Positions 1 through 8,662 of a stretch of 64,000 nt of DNA are shown piece by piece. Origin of the DNA: Salinirubellus salinus (GTDB lineage Archaea; Halobacteriota; Halobacteria; Halobacteriales; Haloarculaceae); the NCBI RefSeq assembly GCF_025231485.1, contig NZ_CP104004.1, positions 1 through 64,000 of the forward strand, given 5' to 3'. The notes below the pieces were generated by a model. That model worked only from the letters and a program-made list of their open reading frames with translations, had not been told where the DNA came from and did no database searches. The translations under genes were made by a program, and so were the position numbers. Within the stretch, counting starts at the first letter, position 1. The number at the start of each line of letters is the position of its first letter.

Positions 1-549
1 ATCGTATTCGGCTGCGATGCGGTGAACGCGAGCGAAGCGCCTGATACCGATACCCGTACGAGAAATACTGGACGCAGTAGAATGCAATCTGTGTCCAGTC
101 CAACTCGTTGAACACCTCATAGCAGAGCCCCCGCTCATACGAAGTCGTGCCCTTCACCAGCGGAATCACGTCAATGCCTGCTTCACGGAACTGCGGAGCG
201 AACTCTTTCAAATCCGCCACATAGACCCGAATCGTCTCAAGCCGTTTCGAGCGATGGTCTGTGTTGTACACGGGCCGGTCAAAGGGGACAACTGCATCCG
301 CATCGACCCGTTCTGCAAGTCTTAGTTCCCGCTCAGGGAACCACTCTCACACCTCTCATCGTCCATCGTGGACGTCAAGATAACACGGGCGTCCACCTCA
401 GCAAGGTCTACACCCCGCTGCTCCAGTAAGCGAGCATGGCGCAGGTTGAGCATGACCGACTCAATCTCGTCCACCTCAGAGGCGATTCTCAGTTGCTCAC
501 GCTTCGCCTCAATTCGAGGTATCGCTCCGGTGAAACAGCTACTCTGCAT
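1..549 (-). pseudogene. decayed hypothetical gene, cut by window edge
   Basis: The minus strand reads as one protein broken into three frames. It opens MQSSCFTGAIPRIEAKREQL, runs to about 340, and continues one frame over as WFPERELRLAERVDADAVV and on through YNTDHRSKRLETIRVY and ERGLCYEVFNELDWTQIAFY. Near base 40 it shifts again to RFARVHRIAAEYD, which leaves the window. Codon use stays coding-like in all three segments, so two indels in one gene explain it better than overlapping genes. The family is not recognised; the Asp/Arg-rich stretch with a hydrophobic beta-strand rhythm suggests an alpha/beta barrel or Rossmann-like enzyme, but that is only an impression. The missing C-terminus lies outside the window. 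Confidence 0.5.
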
Positions 550-654
550 CGCCCACCCCTCTTATTCCGGATAGACCTCCTCGCCTCATATCGCGTTACA
601 GCACGACCGACGTTGCCGGGGGGTATATAACGGGGTTGACACCACTCGGTTTAT

Positions 655-708
655 TGTGTTATAAACACATGTAGATAATGTTTTGAGTAGCAACCACAAT
701 AGTGGTTG
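655..708 (+). promoter_or_regulatory. promoter with two palindromes in front of the TrmB-like gene
   Basis: A TATA-like TTATAAAC lies at about 659-666. It sits inside a perfect inverted repeat (TGTGTT-ATA-AACACA, 655-669). A second perfect repeat (CAACCAC-AATA-GTGGTTG, 691-708) lies where transcription should begin and covers the GTG at 702. A regulator binding either site would block TBP or RNA polymerase, so autoregulation by the downstream TrmB-like protein is a reasonable inference. A further TATA-like stretch (GGTATATAACGG) lies at about 622-633. Confidence 0.55.
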
Positions 709-713
709 TAACT

Positions 714-1451
714 GTGCCAGACACTTACGACCTTGATGAGTCGCTTCAGACCATCATGGATTGGGGAAAATACGAGGCAGCTGCCTATCGAGTCCTCGTC
801 CGGTATGGGCCTTTAGAAGCATCTGACGTGGTCGTCCGCGCGGATATTCCACAGGGCCGGGTCTACGATATTCTGAACAGCCTATACAATCAGGACGCCG
901 TGGTCAAACGGGGAATTCAGCCTACCGAATACGACGCTCAGAGTCCGCGCAAACTAATCGAACCGAACAAGCAGAAATTTGAGAACATGGCAGTTGAGGC
1001 GATTGAAGCACTGGAGCCTGCCTACTCTATGAATCTCGAGACTGAGTCGCATCCAGCGTGGGTCACGACCGGCATTGGAGATACTTCAACGAAGGCCCGA
1101 GAACTGTTCGATGAGGCTGATGAGCGAATTTGGATACTGGAGCGTTCTTTCTGGCTATCTTCGCCTGATACTGAGTTGCTACAGAGGAAGGCTGAAGCGG
1201 GAGTTGATGTGCGAATCGTTGGTTGGAGCGGAAGGCAGGGACTCCGTGAGATGCCTCGTGAGGTTCCGGGTGCAGAGTTCCGAGAGGCTAGCGAGGTGGA
1301 AACGTCGTTCTACGTTAGTGACGACGGCACCGTTCTAATCAATCTGAATCAGGGTGAAACAGGGCTGCTGTTCCACGATGTGGCCACAGCAACTATTTTC
1401 ACTCAGCACTTTGAGTCGATATACAGGACGGCAGAGGAGGTAGAACTATAA
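714..1451 (+). CDS. TrmB-family transcriptional regulator with PLD-like C-terminal domain
   Basis: The protein has about 245 residues. The N-terminal ~75 form a TrmB-type winged helix: an AAAYRVLVRYGPLEASDVV helix pair, then the recognition segment IPQGRVYDILNSLYNQD that is typical of the family. The C-terminal half, after the helical linker around VEAIEALEPAYS, matches the TrmB-C fold, with the strand pattern ERIWILERSFWLS and DVRIVGWSG. TrmB proteins sense sugars or other ligands in archaea, but here the ligand is unknown. GTG at 714 is preferred because the alternative GTG at 702 lies inside the operator-like palindrome. The stop overlaps the next ATG by one base, so the two genes are one transcript. 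Confidence 0.75.
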   Translation: MPDTYDLDESLQTIMDWGKYEAAAYRVLVRYGPLEASDVVVRADIPQGRVYDILNSLYNQDAVVKRGIQPTEYDAQSPRKLIEPNKQKFENMAVEAIEALEPAYSMNLETESHPAWVTTGIGDTSTKARELFDEADERIWILERSFWLSSPDTELLQRKAEAGVDVRIVGWSGRQGLREMPREVPGAEFREASEVETSFYVSDDGTVLINLNQGETGLLFHDVATATIFTQHFESIYRTAEEVEL

Positions 1452-1903
1452 TGCACAGAAAACTGCTCCCGATGGCACTCCTCCACGCCTGCGGTGGGGA
1501 TCAGATCGAGGGCAGAACCCGGCTCCAGAAACTCGTCTTCCTAATGGAGCAGGAATTGGATGAAGAAGCCAAGACCGCGCTAAATCTACCAGACTACAAT
1601 TTCATCCCATACGACTACGGCCCGTTCTCGAAAGCTCTCTACGACGACTTGGACTCATTAGAGGAAGACGGCCTGATTCGCGTTGAAGAAGAAGATATGG
1701 CGGACGGGAAAGTCAAGTATACCTACCAACTGACGGACGATGGTAAGTCGTGGGTCGATCAGCGACTACCACAGGATGCCCCAAACTCGGTTCGCGAACG
1801 AGCTGAGGCACTAAAATCCGAATTCAATGGTGTTCTGCTTTCTGATCTCATAGACACCGTTTACGCCGAATACCCCAAGTACGCAGAGAATAGCGTGTGG
1901 TAG
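1451..1903 (+). CDS. YwgA / Panacea-like (DUF4065-type) protein
   Basis: This 150-residue protein has the signature of the YwgA/Panacea group: RTRLQKLVFLMEQEL near the N-terminus, YDYGPFSKALYDDLDSLEEDGLI in the middle and a wing-like YTYQLTDDGKSWVDQRL after it. Related domains act as antitoxins or chaperone-dependent adaptors in bacterial systems; in archaea the role is unproven. It starts on the last base of the TrmB-like stop, so the pair is translationally coupled. No toxin gene is adjacent, so calling it an antitoxin would be speculation. Confidence 0.6.
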   Translation: MHRKLLPMALLHACGGDQIEGRTRLQKLVFLMEQELDEEAKTALNLPDYNFIPYDYGPFSKALYDDLDSLEEDGLIRVEEEDMADGKVKYTYQLTDDGKSWVDQRLPQDAPNSVRERAEALKSEFNGVLLSDLIDTVYAEYPKYAENSVW

Positions 1904-2034
1904 CGAGAATCTGTATAGCTCTGCTTAAGTGGTGGGGTTTGTGAAAAGAACAACACCGAAGTGAGGTCGGTTATGATACAGTGTCGCTATTTTAGAACGG
2001 GGCTCGGATTCTCTGGCAGCATTATTAGGGCTAC

Positions 2035-3467
2035 TTAGTCCAAGATATTACTGACGAGGGATCGAGGAGTGTCTCCACGGATACGCCGATGTAGAGCAAC
2101 AGCCTGCCGCTCGGTCAGTGAGGCAATCAAATCTGCGACGAAACGGGCACGCGGCACGTCACGATCTCTATACCCCTTGAGCCTCTCTCTATATGGCGAT
2201 GGTATCGCACTTTGCGGCTGTACCTCCGGTGCAGATTGAGAATAAAATTCCTCGAATAGCTCCCTGACGACACGCTTCTGCCCCAACTGTTGTTGCATTA
2301 GACCGCTGTTGGTGATGACGTAGAACTTCGTCAGGTGTTTCAGAATTTCTATCTGCTGCTGAACGACTTCCAGCGCCTTCATGTCATATAGTCCGCTGTC
2401 AAGTGGCTCTAGCTCGACGTATGGTGTTCCATCAGTATCCTTCCCTTCCAAATATCAGATACCAGCATTGACACAAACTTGTTCAGCGCAATGCGGTCTT
2501 CATCCGAACCTGCGAACCGGGTATACAGGCTGGAGTCGAAGTTTTTAGACTCTGTTAGCCCACGGAAGAACTCCTCAACGCCGATTTCTAGTTCGCCAAC
2601 TTCATACTCGAACGAGTCTGCGTCCACGAGGAAATCCATGAATTGGTTTATTTCTTCCCGTGAAGCTGTCTGGTACTCATCCTCGGTAGTGACTTCTAAG
2701 AATATTCGATTAAGCGGAATCAGTCCTGCTCGGTAGAAGTCAGCAGTATCATGGAGTGCATAGGTGAGATCGTCCGCGAAGTCCATAATTTGTGCCTCTA
2801 GTGTCTTCTCTCCATCTCGTTCTGGTGGCAACGGTTCTCGAGCGAATTTGAAGGCGTCCTCATCATCCGGGTAATAGCCCCATTTTGAGTCGTTTGCCTT
2901 CCTACTCCACGGATATTTCAACGTAGCATTCAGAGTCGCTCGGGTCAGCTCCAGTCCCCTCGGTGACTTGTGATTCGCGAGTCTGGTGATTATCCTGAAT
3001 GATTGTGCGTTCCCCTCAAACCCGATTGTCCGTCCACATGACTCCGTTTTCTTAGTGACCAAGTCGTCTAATAGAGTCTCAATGGCGTGACCGAACGGGG
3101 GATGTCCAATGTCATGAGCATGTGCGGCTGCTTGTACGACGAAGGGGTCTAGACAATGGTATAGGGAATCTTCTCGCTCAGTCGGTTGGCCACAGACTCC
3201 GGGATCGACGTTATTCCGTATCATCAAGACCCGAGAAAGTGCATCACCAACCTGTGCTACCTTCAGCGAGTGGGTGAGGCGGTCGTGGTAGAGAGCCGAT
3301 TCGTCGGCCCGTGCGACCTGTGTAACGTTCTTTAAACGCCGGAATTCACGCGCATATCTCAGCCGGTCACGATCCTGCCTACTGTGAGAGCGAAACCGCG
3401 GCTCTTCCTCAGTCGTTTGCCTATTGTGGCGCTCTGTCCTCTCTTTGTGAGAAAGTAGATTAGACAT
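2035..3467 (-). pseudogene. dGTPase-type HD phosphohydrolase, frameshifted
   Basis: This belongs to the dNTP triphosphohydrolase family, which cleaves dNTPs to deoxynucleoside and triphosphate. Visible are the N-terminal RSxxQDRDR segment (residues ~26-36), RLTHS with metal ligand His66, the HD pair His118-Asp119 inside AHDIGHPPFGH, and a later ADDLTYALHD supplying the last metal Asp. The first frame ends after 352 residues at 2409. The family-like C-terminal helices continue in another frame from LEGKDTDGTPYVELEPLDSG to 2035. One base missing from the T run near 2450 (ATATTTGG) would join them into a protein of about 480 residues. The metal site lies wholly in the first part, so partial activity cannot be excluded. 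A small wHTH gene lies 21 bases upstream. Confidence 0.75.
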
Positions 3468-3488
3468 CGAGTGTGGCCTGCGAGCGAT

Positions 3489-3695
3489 TCACTCAGCCTG
3501 TGGGCCAGTAAGAATTCGATAGCTGAAATCGGCTGAAGAACCCAACTCATGTTCTTCATCAATCTCGTTCACGATTTCTCGGGCCTGCTCTCGGGTCACC
3601 CCAAGCTCATCTGCCATCTCAGGAATCCGTATACCCCCTGAGCGCTGTAATAACTCGCGGGCCTCGTGTAGCGTTTCGGGTGATATGCTGGTCAT
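3489..3695 (-). CDS. small winged-helix/HTH protein upstream of dGTPase
   Basis: This 68-residue protein is predicted to fold as a helix-turn-helix. A helix with LHEARELLQRSGGIRIPEMA leads into DELGVTREQAREIVNEID, a typical recognition-helix layout, followed by a short wing (FSYRILTG). It ends 21 bases before the dGTPase start on the same strand, so it probably shares its transcript and may regulate it. The family cannot be named from sequence alone. Confidence 0.6.
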   Translation of the reverse strand: MTSISPETLHEARELLQRSGGIRIPEMADELGVTREQAREIVNEIDEEHELGSSADFSYRILTGPQAE

Positions 3696-4060
3696 TTCTC
3701 CTTACAGACTCCGTTGGAACGACGAATAGTTAATACTTTACTACGGTTTGAGATACGCCGGTATTGTGGGTTCTTAACTCGTAAATTTTCACTTTGGACT
3801 CAGAAACGCCGCATGTATGGGTTTTATTGAATCAAAAATCTCCGTCCGATAGATGTGATTTGCCTAACGAGCAGATGTCTTACCGACTTCTGAGACGCTA
3901 CTCTACAGGGTTCCAGACTGCTTTTAAATCCTCTCATATCTATGCCGATTAGAATCTCAGGGATACAGCGAGGACGTCTACTCGGCGTCCCAACCCACAC
4001 TCGCAGCACTTCTCACCGTTATGTACCTGTCTGAGAGACCACCTGATGAGGTCACACAGA
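3696..4060. other. intergenic region between divergent genes
   Basis: These 365 bases separate the minus-strand wHTH/dGTPase pair from the plus-strand PadR-like gene. The stretch 3728-3800 is relatively AT-rich (TTAATACTTTACTACGG) and probably holds the minus-strand promoter. ORFs over 3824-4140 have no convincing protein character. No repeats or RNA genes were seen. Confidence 0.4.
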
Positions 4061-4378
4061 ATGCACAACTTGTCCTCATTCCAGAGAGACCTGCTCATAA
4101 CCGTGGCGGGTATGGGCCCGATTAGCGGTACCGAGATCAAAGATCACATCGAGGAACGATGGGGTGAAGAAGTCAACCACAGCCGCCTCTACCCGAATCT
4201 CGAAGATTTAGCGATGATGAACCTCATCCGCATCAATAAGAACACTGGTGGGCGGCACAATCACTACAGCGTCATGCCGATGGGGGAGCGGAATATCACC
4301 TCATACCGCGAGTGGGAGTCAAATCATTTAGACGAAGAGGAGGATGCAGAGCGCGAAGAAAATGACGAAATAGAGTAG
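4061..4378 (+). CDS. PadR-like winged-helix regulator
   Basis: About 105 residues from the ATG at 4061, which gives MHNLSSFQRDLLITVAGMG, the usual start of haloarchaeal PadR-like proteins. An in-frame ATG at 4046 adds only five residues. The recognition segment is HSRLYPNLEDLAMMNLIRI, followed by a wing with GGRHNHYSVMPMGER. The C-terminus is an acidic tail. Such regulators are very common on haloarchaeal plasmids and proviruses. No ligand or target can be named, and no partner gene is close on the same strand. Confidence 0.75.
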   Translation: MHNLSSFQRDLLITVAGMGPISGTEIKDHIEERWGEEVNHSRLYPNLEDLAMMNLIRINKNTGGRHNHYSVMPMGERNITSYREWESNHLDEEEDAEREENDEIE

Positions 4379-4804
4379 AGGGGGACAAGAGCCTTCTATC
4401 GACGACTTACAGTGGAAATGTGGGGGGTGTTCGGGAATGTTGTTGTCGAGAAAGGTACGTGGCGCGCCAAGGAGCGCCGCTTCTGACGACACGACCGACT
4501 CAACCACAGCCTTGACGAGAGAATCATACCTCCCAAGCAATCTGAGGGGGACTATATCCTCCTGAACACCTACTTCACGCTGCGAGTAACGTGTGGTCGC
4601 TCTCGGCGTTCTCCACTTACATTCGCAACGAACCTCATCAGGGCTCTGCTTGGACAGCGCACAGGATACATTCAACCGAGGTAGTCTGATCAAGATCCCT
4701 GTTTGGTCCGTTCACACAGAGGTATGCGCCACTAATCAGAACAGACTATTTTCCAACCTCGAAGCCTCCAAAGGATACTTGCAATAGGGGATTGACAAGA
4801 ATAC
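4379..4804. other. gene-poor stretch between PadR-like and DUF1643 genes
   Basis: These 426 bases hold no ORF that I can support. The minus strand stays open from 4693 to 4328 and reads CECKWRTPRATTRYSQREV and SLVKAVVESVVSSEAALLG, which has some protein character and might be a relic, but no start, partner or family is evident. No strong repeats were seen. Confidence 0.3.
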
Positions 4805-5338
4805 GTGGACTGTAAGAATATCTCTGTAGACCAGACTAAGCGGGAGCCTGAGTACACCCGAAGTAATGCAATCCCAAAACAAGATTCGGAATACCGATAT
4901 CTGTTAACTCGCCACTGGGATGATACACGCCCTACCGTCTGTTATATCGGACTGAACCCTAGCACGGCAACGGCAAGTGACAGTGACCCTACGATGACTA
5001 AACTGGCAACCGCTGCTAACATGATGGGGTTCGGGGGCATGCTGCTGGTGAATCTGTTCCCTGTCCGCAGTCCAAATCCATCAGATATTGATCGGCATGA
5101 CTCCCCGAAAGGAAGCGATGCGGACAGTTATATTGAAGACGCAGTCGACAGCGCAGAAGCCGTGTTTGCCGTTTGGGGCGGCAAAGGAAAACAATATACC
5201 GACCGGATCGCAGAGGTGATCGATATTATCGATAAGCCAGTATGCGTCTTGGATTATAATAAGGATGGAAGCCCGCTCCATGGGGGCGCTCGTGGAGAGT
5301 TCTACAATCGGCTATCACCACAACCGTACTCTCTGTAG
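4805..5338 (+). CDS. DUF1643 family protein
   Basis: The 177-residue protein matches DUF1643. It has YRYLLTRHWDDTRPTVCYIG then LNPSTATASDSDPTM, the glycine-rich GFGGMLLVNLFPVRSPNPSDI, and AVFAVWGGKGKQY. The family's function is not established; members are frequent in mobile elements and near restriction systems. The start is a GTG at 4805 and an internal ATG is possible. The gene stands alone on this strand with convergent genes downstream. Confidence 0.75.
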   Translation: MDCKNISVDQTKREPEYTRSNAIPKQDSEYRYLLTRHWDDTRPTVCYIGLNPSTATASDSDPTMTKLATAANMMGFGGMLLVNLFPVRSPNPSDIDRHDSPKGSDADSYIEDAVDSAEAVFAVWGGKGKQYTDRIAEVIDIIDKPVCVLDYNKDGSPLHGGARGEFYNRLSPQPYSL

Positions 5339-5480
5339 TGGATTCCAGTCGCTTTGTAGACTCCAGTAATCAAGTCAAAATCATAGCCCCAGTCGTGCTG
5401 TGAGGAGCTGACCGTTTGCTCTGTGTTGATATACACTGACACATCTTTAGCGATATTACCAACTCTAAGTAGGTCTGCCT

Positions 5481-6023
5481 CTAGTCCTTCGAGTCGTCCC
5501 GCTCTACGTACACCGGTGTGACACAGATGATGCCATCCTCTCCTTCGAGCAAGAGCCGCGGGACGGTCTTGTGGAGGGTGTAGTCGTCGGTGTTGTAATG
5601 CCCGCCACCACTCAGCACTCGCAGGGCAACTTCGACGTATTCGGCGTGCCAGACAGCCCACACCTTCATACCGTCCAAGTCCATCGGCCGGTCGCTCACG
5701 ACGAAATCGAACTCCTCACGGAAATCCTCACCAAACTGCTCATTCCATACGGTGTAGGTATCCGGAATCGTGATTTCACCCTGTTTGCGCTCTTCGATAT
5801 ACTCGTCCACGCCCCCGACAACCCATCCGATCCGCCCCGGAGTCAGTGTGAACCCAGCTGCCCCGCCCCATGAGGGGAGAAAGACTAAAGCGCCACTCGT
5901 CTTCGGCCGCCGTCGGAATGTTGCGTTCTCGAAATTCGGTGCGAGGTCGACCATCCGGCTCAGGTCGAACCCTCCTTCTGCCGTAATTCCTGTTGCTCGC
6001 GGGTCAAAATGGTCGGCAGTCAT
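5481..6023 (-). CDS. conserved-looking hypothetical protein
   Basis: About 180 residues are read from the ATG at 6023 (MTADHFDPRATGITAEGGF); the frame is open further upstream but loses acidic haloarchaeal composition there. Features include SGALVFLPSWGGAAGFTLTP, an IEERKQGEITIPDTYTVWNE segment and a beta-rich C-terminal half containing WHAEYVEVALRVLSGGG. There are no membrane segments or recognised motifs. Composition fits haloviral or plasmid proteins. Function unknown. Confidence 0.55.
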   Translation of the reverse strand: MTADHFDPRATGITAEGGFDLSRMVDLAPNFENATFRRRPKTSGALVFLPSWGGAAGFTLTPGRIGWVVGGVDEYIEERKQGEITIPDTYTVWNEQFGEDFREEFDFVVSDRPMDLDGMKVWAVWHAEYVEVALRVLSGGGHYNTDDYTLHKTVPRLLLEGEDGIICVTPVYVERDDSKD

Positions 6024-6225
6024 CGGAATACCTCGTGGTGATCCGGGGTGTCGTGATGTGTCGCCTGTCGAAACACACCGACTGTACTCGTGCAAGGATG
6101 CGACCCTGTTCCGCTCTCTCCGTTTGGTTGCGTCCTCATATGAACTGTTCACAGACATCCCGCATAAGCGCTTGGGGCTTCAACCGGCTAATGTGGATTA
6201 ACAACGTCTCTATGCCTCGAAACCC

Positions 6226-6480
6226 CTACTTCCGATACTTCCAGTTCGTTCCATACTTCCGATTCTTGTGCTGGCTTGGCTGTTGTCGTCTTGCGCCCTT
6301 AGAACGTGCAATAAAGGCTTGTGGCGTCATGGTAGCCCCATGACACTCCCGTAAGAGTACAGAGGAATAACACTTCTCGCTCCCCACTGTCGGTGGCCAG
6401 AAGCCCCGTGCCACCGGAATCCGATCTGATACTGACTCCCGCCAGATTACTGTTTCCGGATAGGCGATGAACTCACCCAC
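6226..6480 (-). CDS. possible small basic protein (uncertain)
   Basis: An 84-residue minus-strand frame has a plausible start and a strongly basic C-terminus (FIARSKGARRQQPSQHKNRK), unlike the acidic neighbours. It lies in a 670-base interval (6024-6695) with no better gene. TATA-like or RBS signals are not convincing. It may be a relic. The rest of the interval shows only the likely promoter of the next plus-strand gene near 6660-6690. Confidence 0.25.
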   Translation of the reverse strand: MGEFIAYPETVIWRESVSDRIPVARGFWPPTVGSEKCYSSVLLRECHGATMTPQAFIARSKGARRQQPSQHKNRKYGTNWKYRK

Positions 6481-6695
6481 CCACTCCTCTCGACGCTGAC
6501 AGACACCCGGAACCCGGCCCCATTCTCACCCCTCTGTTGAAATCGGGCCGGGGTGTAGGGTCTACTATTGACGTTATTTTCGGGGAAGTGTGTGATATGT
6601 CTGCTCACAAGTGTCCTCGGGTATCTTGTCAAAGATGTCCGTGGAAACAGAAGTAGCCACAAACCCTTATCAGGGAAGTGACTATAGTTCCGAGT

Positions 6696-7229
6696 ATGGG
6701 AGAAATCACGCACAACACACACAAAATCGACGAAGAGAGTCAGCGACTCGCCGGAGAACTGTATCGGGAAGGGTCGCTGACGACGAGCGACGTGCGCGAA
6801 CTGCTCGCGTGTAAGAACGGCAAAGCCAACGGGAAGATAGACCAGCTAGTCCGACCGGGGTTCGCAGAGGCGCCCACTCCGGAGAAGAAGCCCGGAGAGC
6901 CATGGCCGCCGAAGGAAATCGAACTGACCGAGCGGGGGCGTCGGTGGGTGGAGAAGCACCGTCTGCACGAGGAGACGCCCGGTAGCGTCGAAGATCGCAT
7001 GGACGCTATCGAGAGCCGTCTCAATCGAGTTGAGGAACGCCAGCGACAGATTATCCGGATACTTCGGGGTGGCGAGTCGGCTGCCTACCCGACCGTCCCG
7101 CAGGCGGTCGCTGGCGTGTACGGTATTAATCGGTTCCTTAGCGACAGTGTTGACGAGTTCGACGGGGAACTCCCCGACAATATCGAGCGGCGGATGAAAG
7201 ACTTAGAAGAAGATTTAGACGGGTTATAA
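6696..7229 (+). CDS. winged-helix protein with coiled coil
   Basis: About 177 residues from the ATG at 6696 (MGEITHNTHKIDEESQRLAG). The first ~75 residues form a winged helix: SLTTSDVRELLACKNGKANG, then KIDQLVRPGFAEAP and a wing ending ELTERGRRWVEKH. A coiled coil follows (DRMDAIESRLNRVEERQRQI), then an acidic tail. This layout is common in phage- or plasmid-type repressors of haloarchaea. It converges with the large RHH gene, six bases away. The target is unknown. Confidence 0.6.
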   Translation: MGEITHNTHKIDEESQRLAGELYREGSLTTSDVRELLACKNGKANGKIDQLVRPGFAEAPTPEKKPGEPWPPKEIELTERGRRWVEKHRLHEETPGSVEDRMDAIESRLNRVEERQRQIIRILRGGESAAYPTVPQAVAGVYGINRFLSDSVDEFDGELPDNIERRMKDLEEDLDGL

Positions 7230-7234
7230 ATGAG

Positions 7235-8662
7235 TTATAAAAGACTACGCAACATATCTGGCTTCGACAGACGTTTTGCATATTCTGGGTATTTATCTGA
7301 GTCAACTTCCGGATACTCAGCATCTCTAGTCCAGTCGACACTCTCACGATACCGTCGATCCAACTCAACAATACCCTCGACGAGCGAACCCTCTGGCAGT
7401 CCCCCGCAAGCAAAGGTAAACAACTCTGCACGAACTCGTGGATACACATACGTACTCTCGTCGGAAGTTGTGTAAACCTCTTTTCGATACTCTCGATAAA
7501 CCGCTTCAAAGCCGTCTCTGACGCCCTCTGGACGCTCGTCCGTCCATATCGAGTCGAGTGGCTCGTAGTCGGGTTCCTCAGCGTCGTCAGCGGTGTCGTC
7601 GGGCCGCTCATCGCCCATCTCGCCACCGTCGTCGGTGGGCGATGAACTCCCGTCAGCGACCGTCTCGTTACTTTCGCTCTTCTGGTCAGACTGCTTTTCC
7701 GTTGCTACCGATTCAGGGAGTTCATCGAACATACGACGGGCGTCGGCTGCCAGTCGCTCCCCCTTCGTCGCATGTTGCTCAAGTGCGTCAATCGCGTCCA
7801 TACAGCGATAGAACTCGTTGTCTAACTCAGCCCGCGACTCTGCTTCCCCGAGTATATCCAATACGGTCTGCGCATACCTCACAAAGGCAGCGTCAGTCGC
7901 GGTCTGCCCATCTCCACGGAGAATTTTCACCCCCGAATCCGGGTAGTCAACGCCAGTACCGGAGAGGTTCTTCGCCGGAACCAGTTGGGACAGTACCCTT
8001 TCAGTCCACGACTGACGCTTGTGGTCGCTATTAAGTTGGTTCTTCAACGTCGTCCGGATACGATCTCTATCATTCGCAGACCACAACTCCCTACGAAGTC
8101 CCGCACGGAACAGGGGGAGAGCTGCGTCGATCCGAGAGTAGTATTCCGTAGCCGCTTGGATAGCGTCGGACATGTCTAAGCACATCTCGACTCCCCTGTC
8201 AGCAGCTTCGCAAACATCCTCAGCCTGCGATTTCGATAATCTCTCGTTGGGATACTGCGGGGTAGAGACTTCCGCCAACTCAGCTGGCGTGTACCAGTCC
8301 GGGTACTCATTGGCGTCAGTAGATTTACTACCAGTCGACGTACTGACTGATGTAACCACGCCGCCCCCACCGTCAGGGGTGGCTTCTTCCGCGATCTCAC
8401 CGTCACCAGAGCTGTCTTTCTTTTTTCTCAGAGAATCAGGGGTGGCCCCTTCTTTCCGAAGTGCCCGTATCTCAGCAAGAATCTCCGCGTTCGTCGCCGC
8501 CGCGAGTTCTGAATCTCGGGTACGCACATACCCGAGCATGAGAGATTCGACAGTTCGGCCCAACTCGCCGCGCAGCTTCCCGTTCTCTTCCCGCACTGCG
8601 TCGCGGAAGCGGTCGCACACGTCAGCGTCCACTTTGACGCTAAAGGTCGTAGTGTCGGTCAT
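7235..8662 (-). CDS. large plasmid/virus protein with N-terminal ribbon-helix-helix domain
   Basis: A 475-residue acidic protein. Residues ~4-50 (TTFSVKVDADVCDRFRDAV to VESLMLGYV) look like a CopG/Arc-type ribbon-helix-helix DNA-binding strand and helices. A long Ser/Asp/Glu-rich linker follows, then a helical region containing VEMCLDMSDAIQAATEYYSR, a second disordered acidic stretch, and a C-terminal block (PLDSIWTDERPEGVRDGFEA onward). The enzymatic role is unknown. Its start faces an AT-rich tract (8700-8815), so it could be an initiator or partition-type DNA binder acting there; that is inference from position only. Confidence 0.55.
   Translation of the reverse strand: MTDTTTFSVKVDADVCDRFRDAVREENGKLRGELGRTVESLMLGYVRTRDSELAAATNAEILAEIRALRKEGATPDSLRKKKDSSGDGEIAEEATPDGGGGVVTSVSTSTGSKSTDANEYPDWYTPAELAEVSTPQYPNERLSKSQAEDVCEAADRGVEMCLDMSDAIQAATEYYSRIDAALPLFRAGLRRELWSANDRDRIRTTLKNQLNSDHKRQSWTERVLSQLVPAKNLSGTGVDYPDSGVKILRGDGQTATDAAFVRYAQTVLDILGEAESRAELDNEFYRCMDAIDALEQHATKGERLAADARRMFDELPESVATEKQSDQKSESNETVADGSSSPTDDGGEMGDERPDDTADDAEEPDYEPLDSIWTDERPEGVRDGFEAVYREYRKEVYTTSDESTYVYPRVRAELFTFACGGLPEGSLVEGIVELDRRYRESVDWTRDAEYPEVDSDKYPEYAKRLSKPDMLRSLL

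Noticed and set aside
702-713. GTG at 702 as the start of the TrmB-like gene
   Set aside because: Possible, but it lies inside a perfect operator-like palindrome; the in-frame GTG at 714 is preferred.
6024-6695. several short ORFs on both strands in this interval
   Set aside because: Only the frame at 6226-6480 has any protein character; the others lack acidic composition and start signals.
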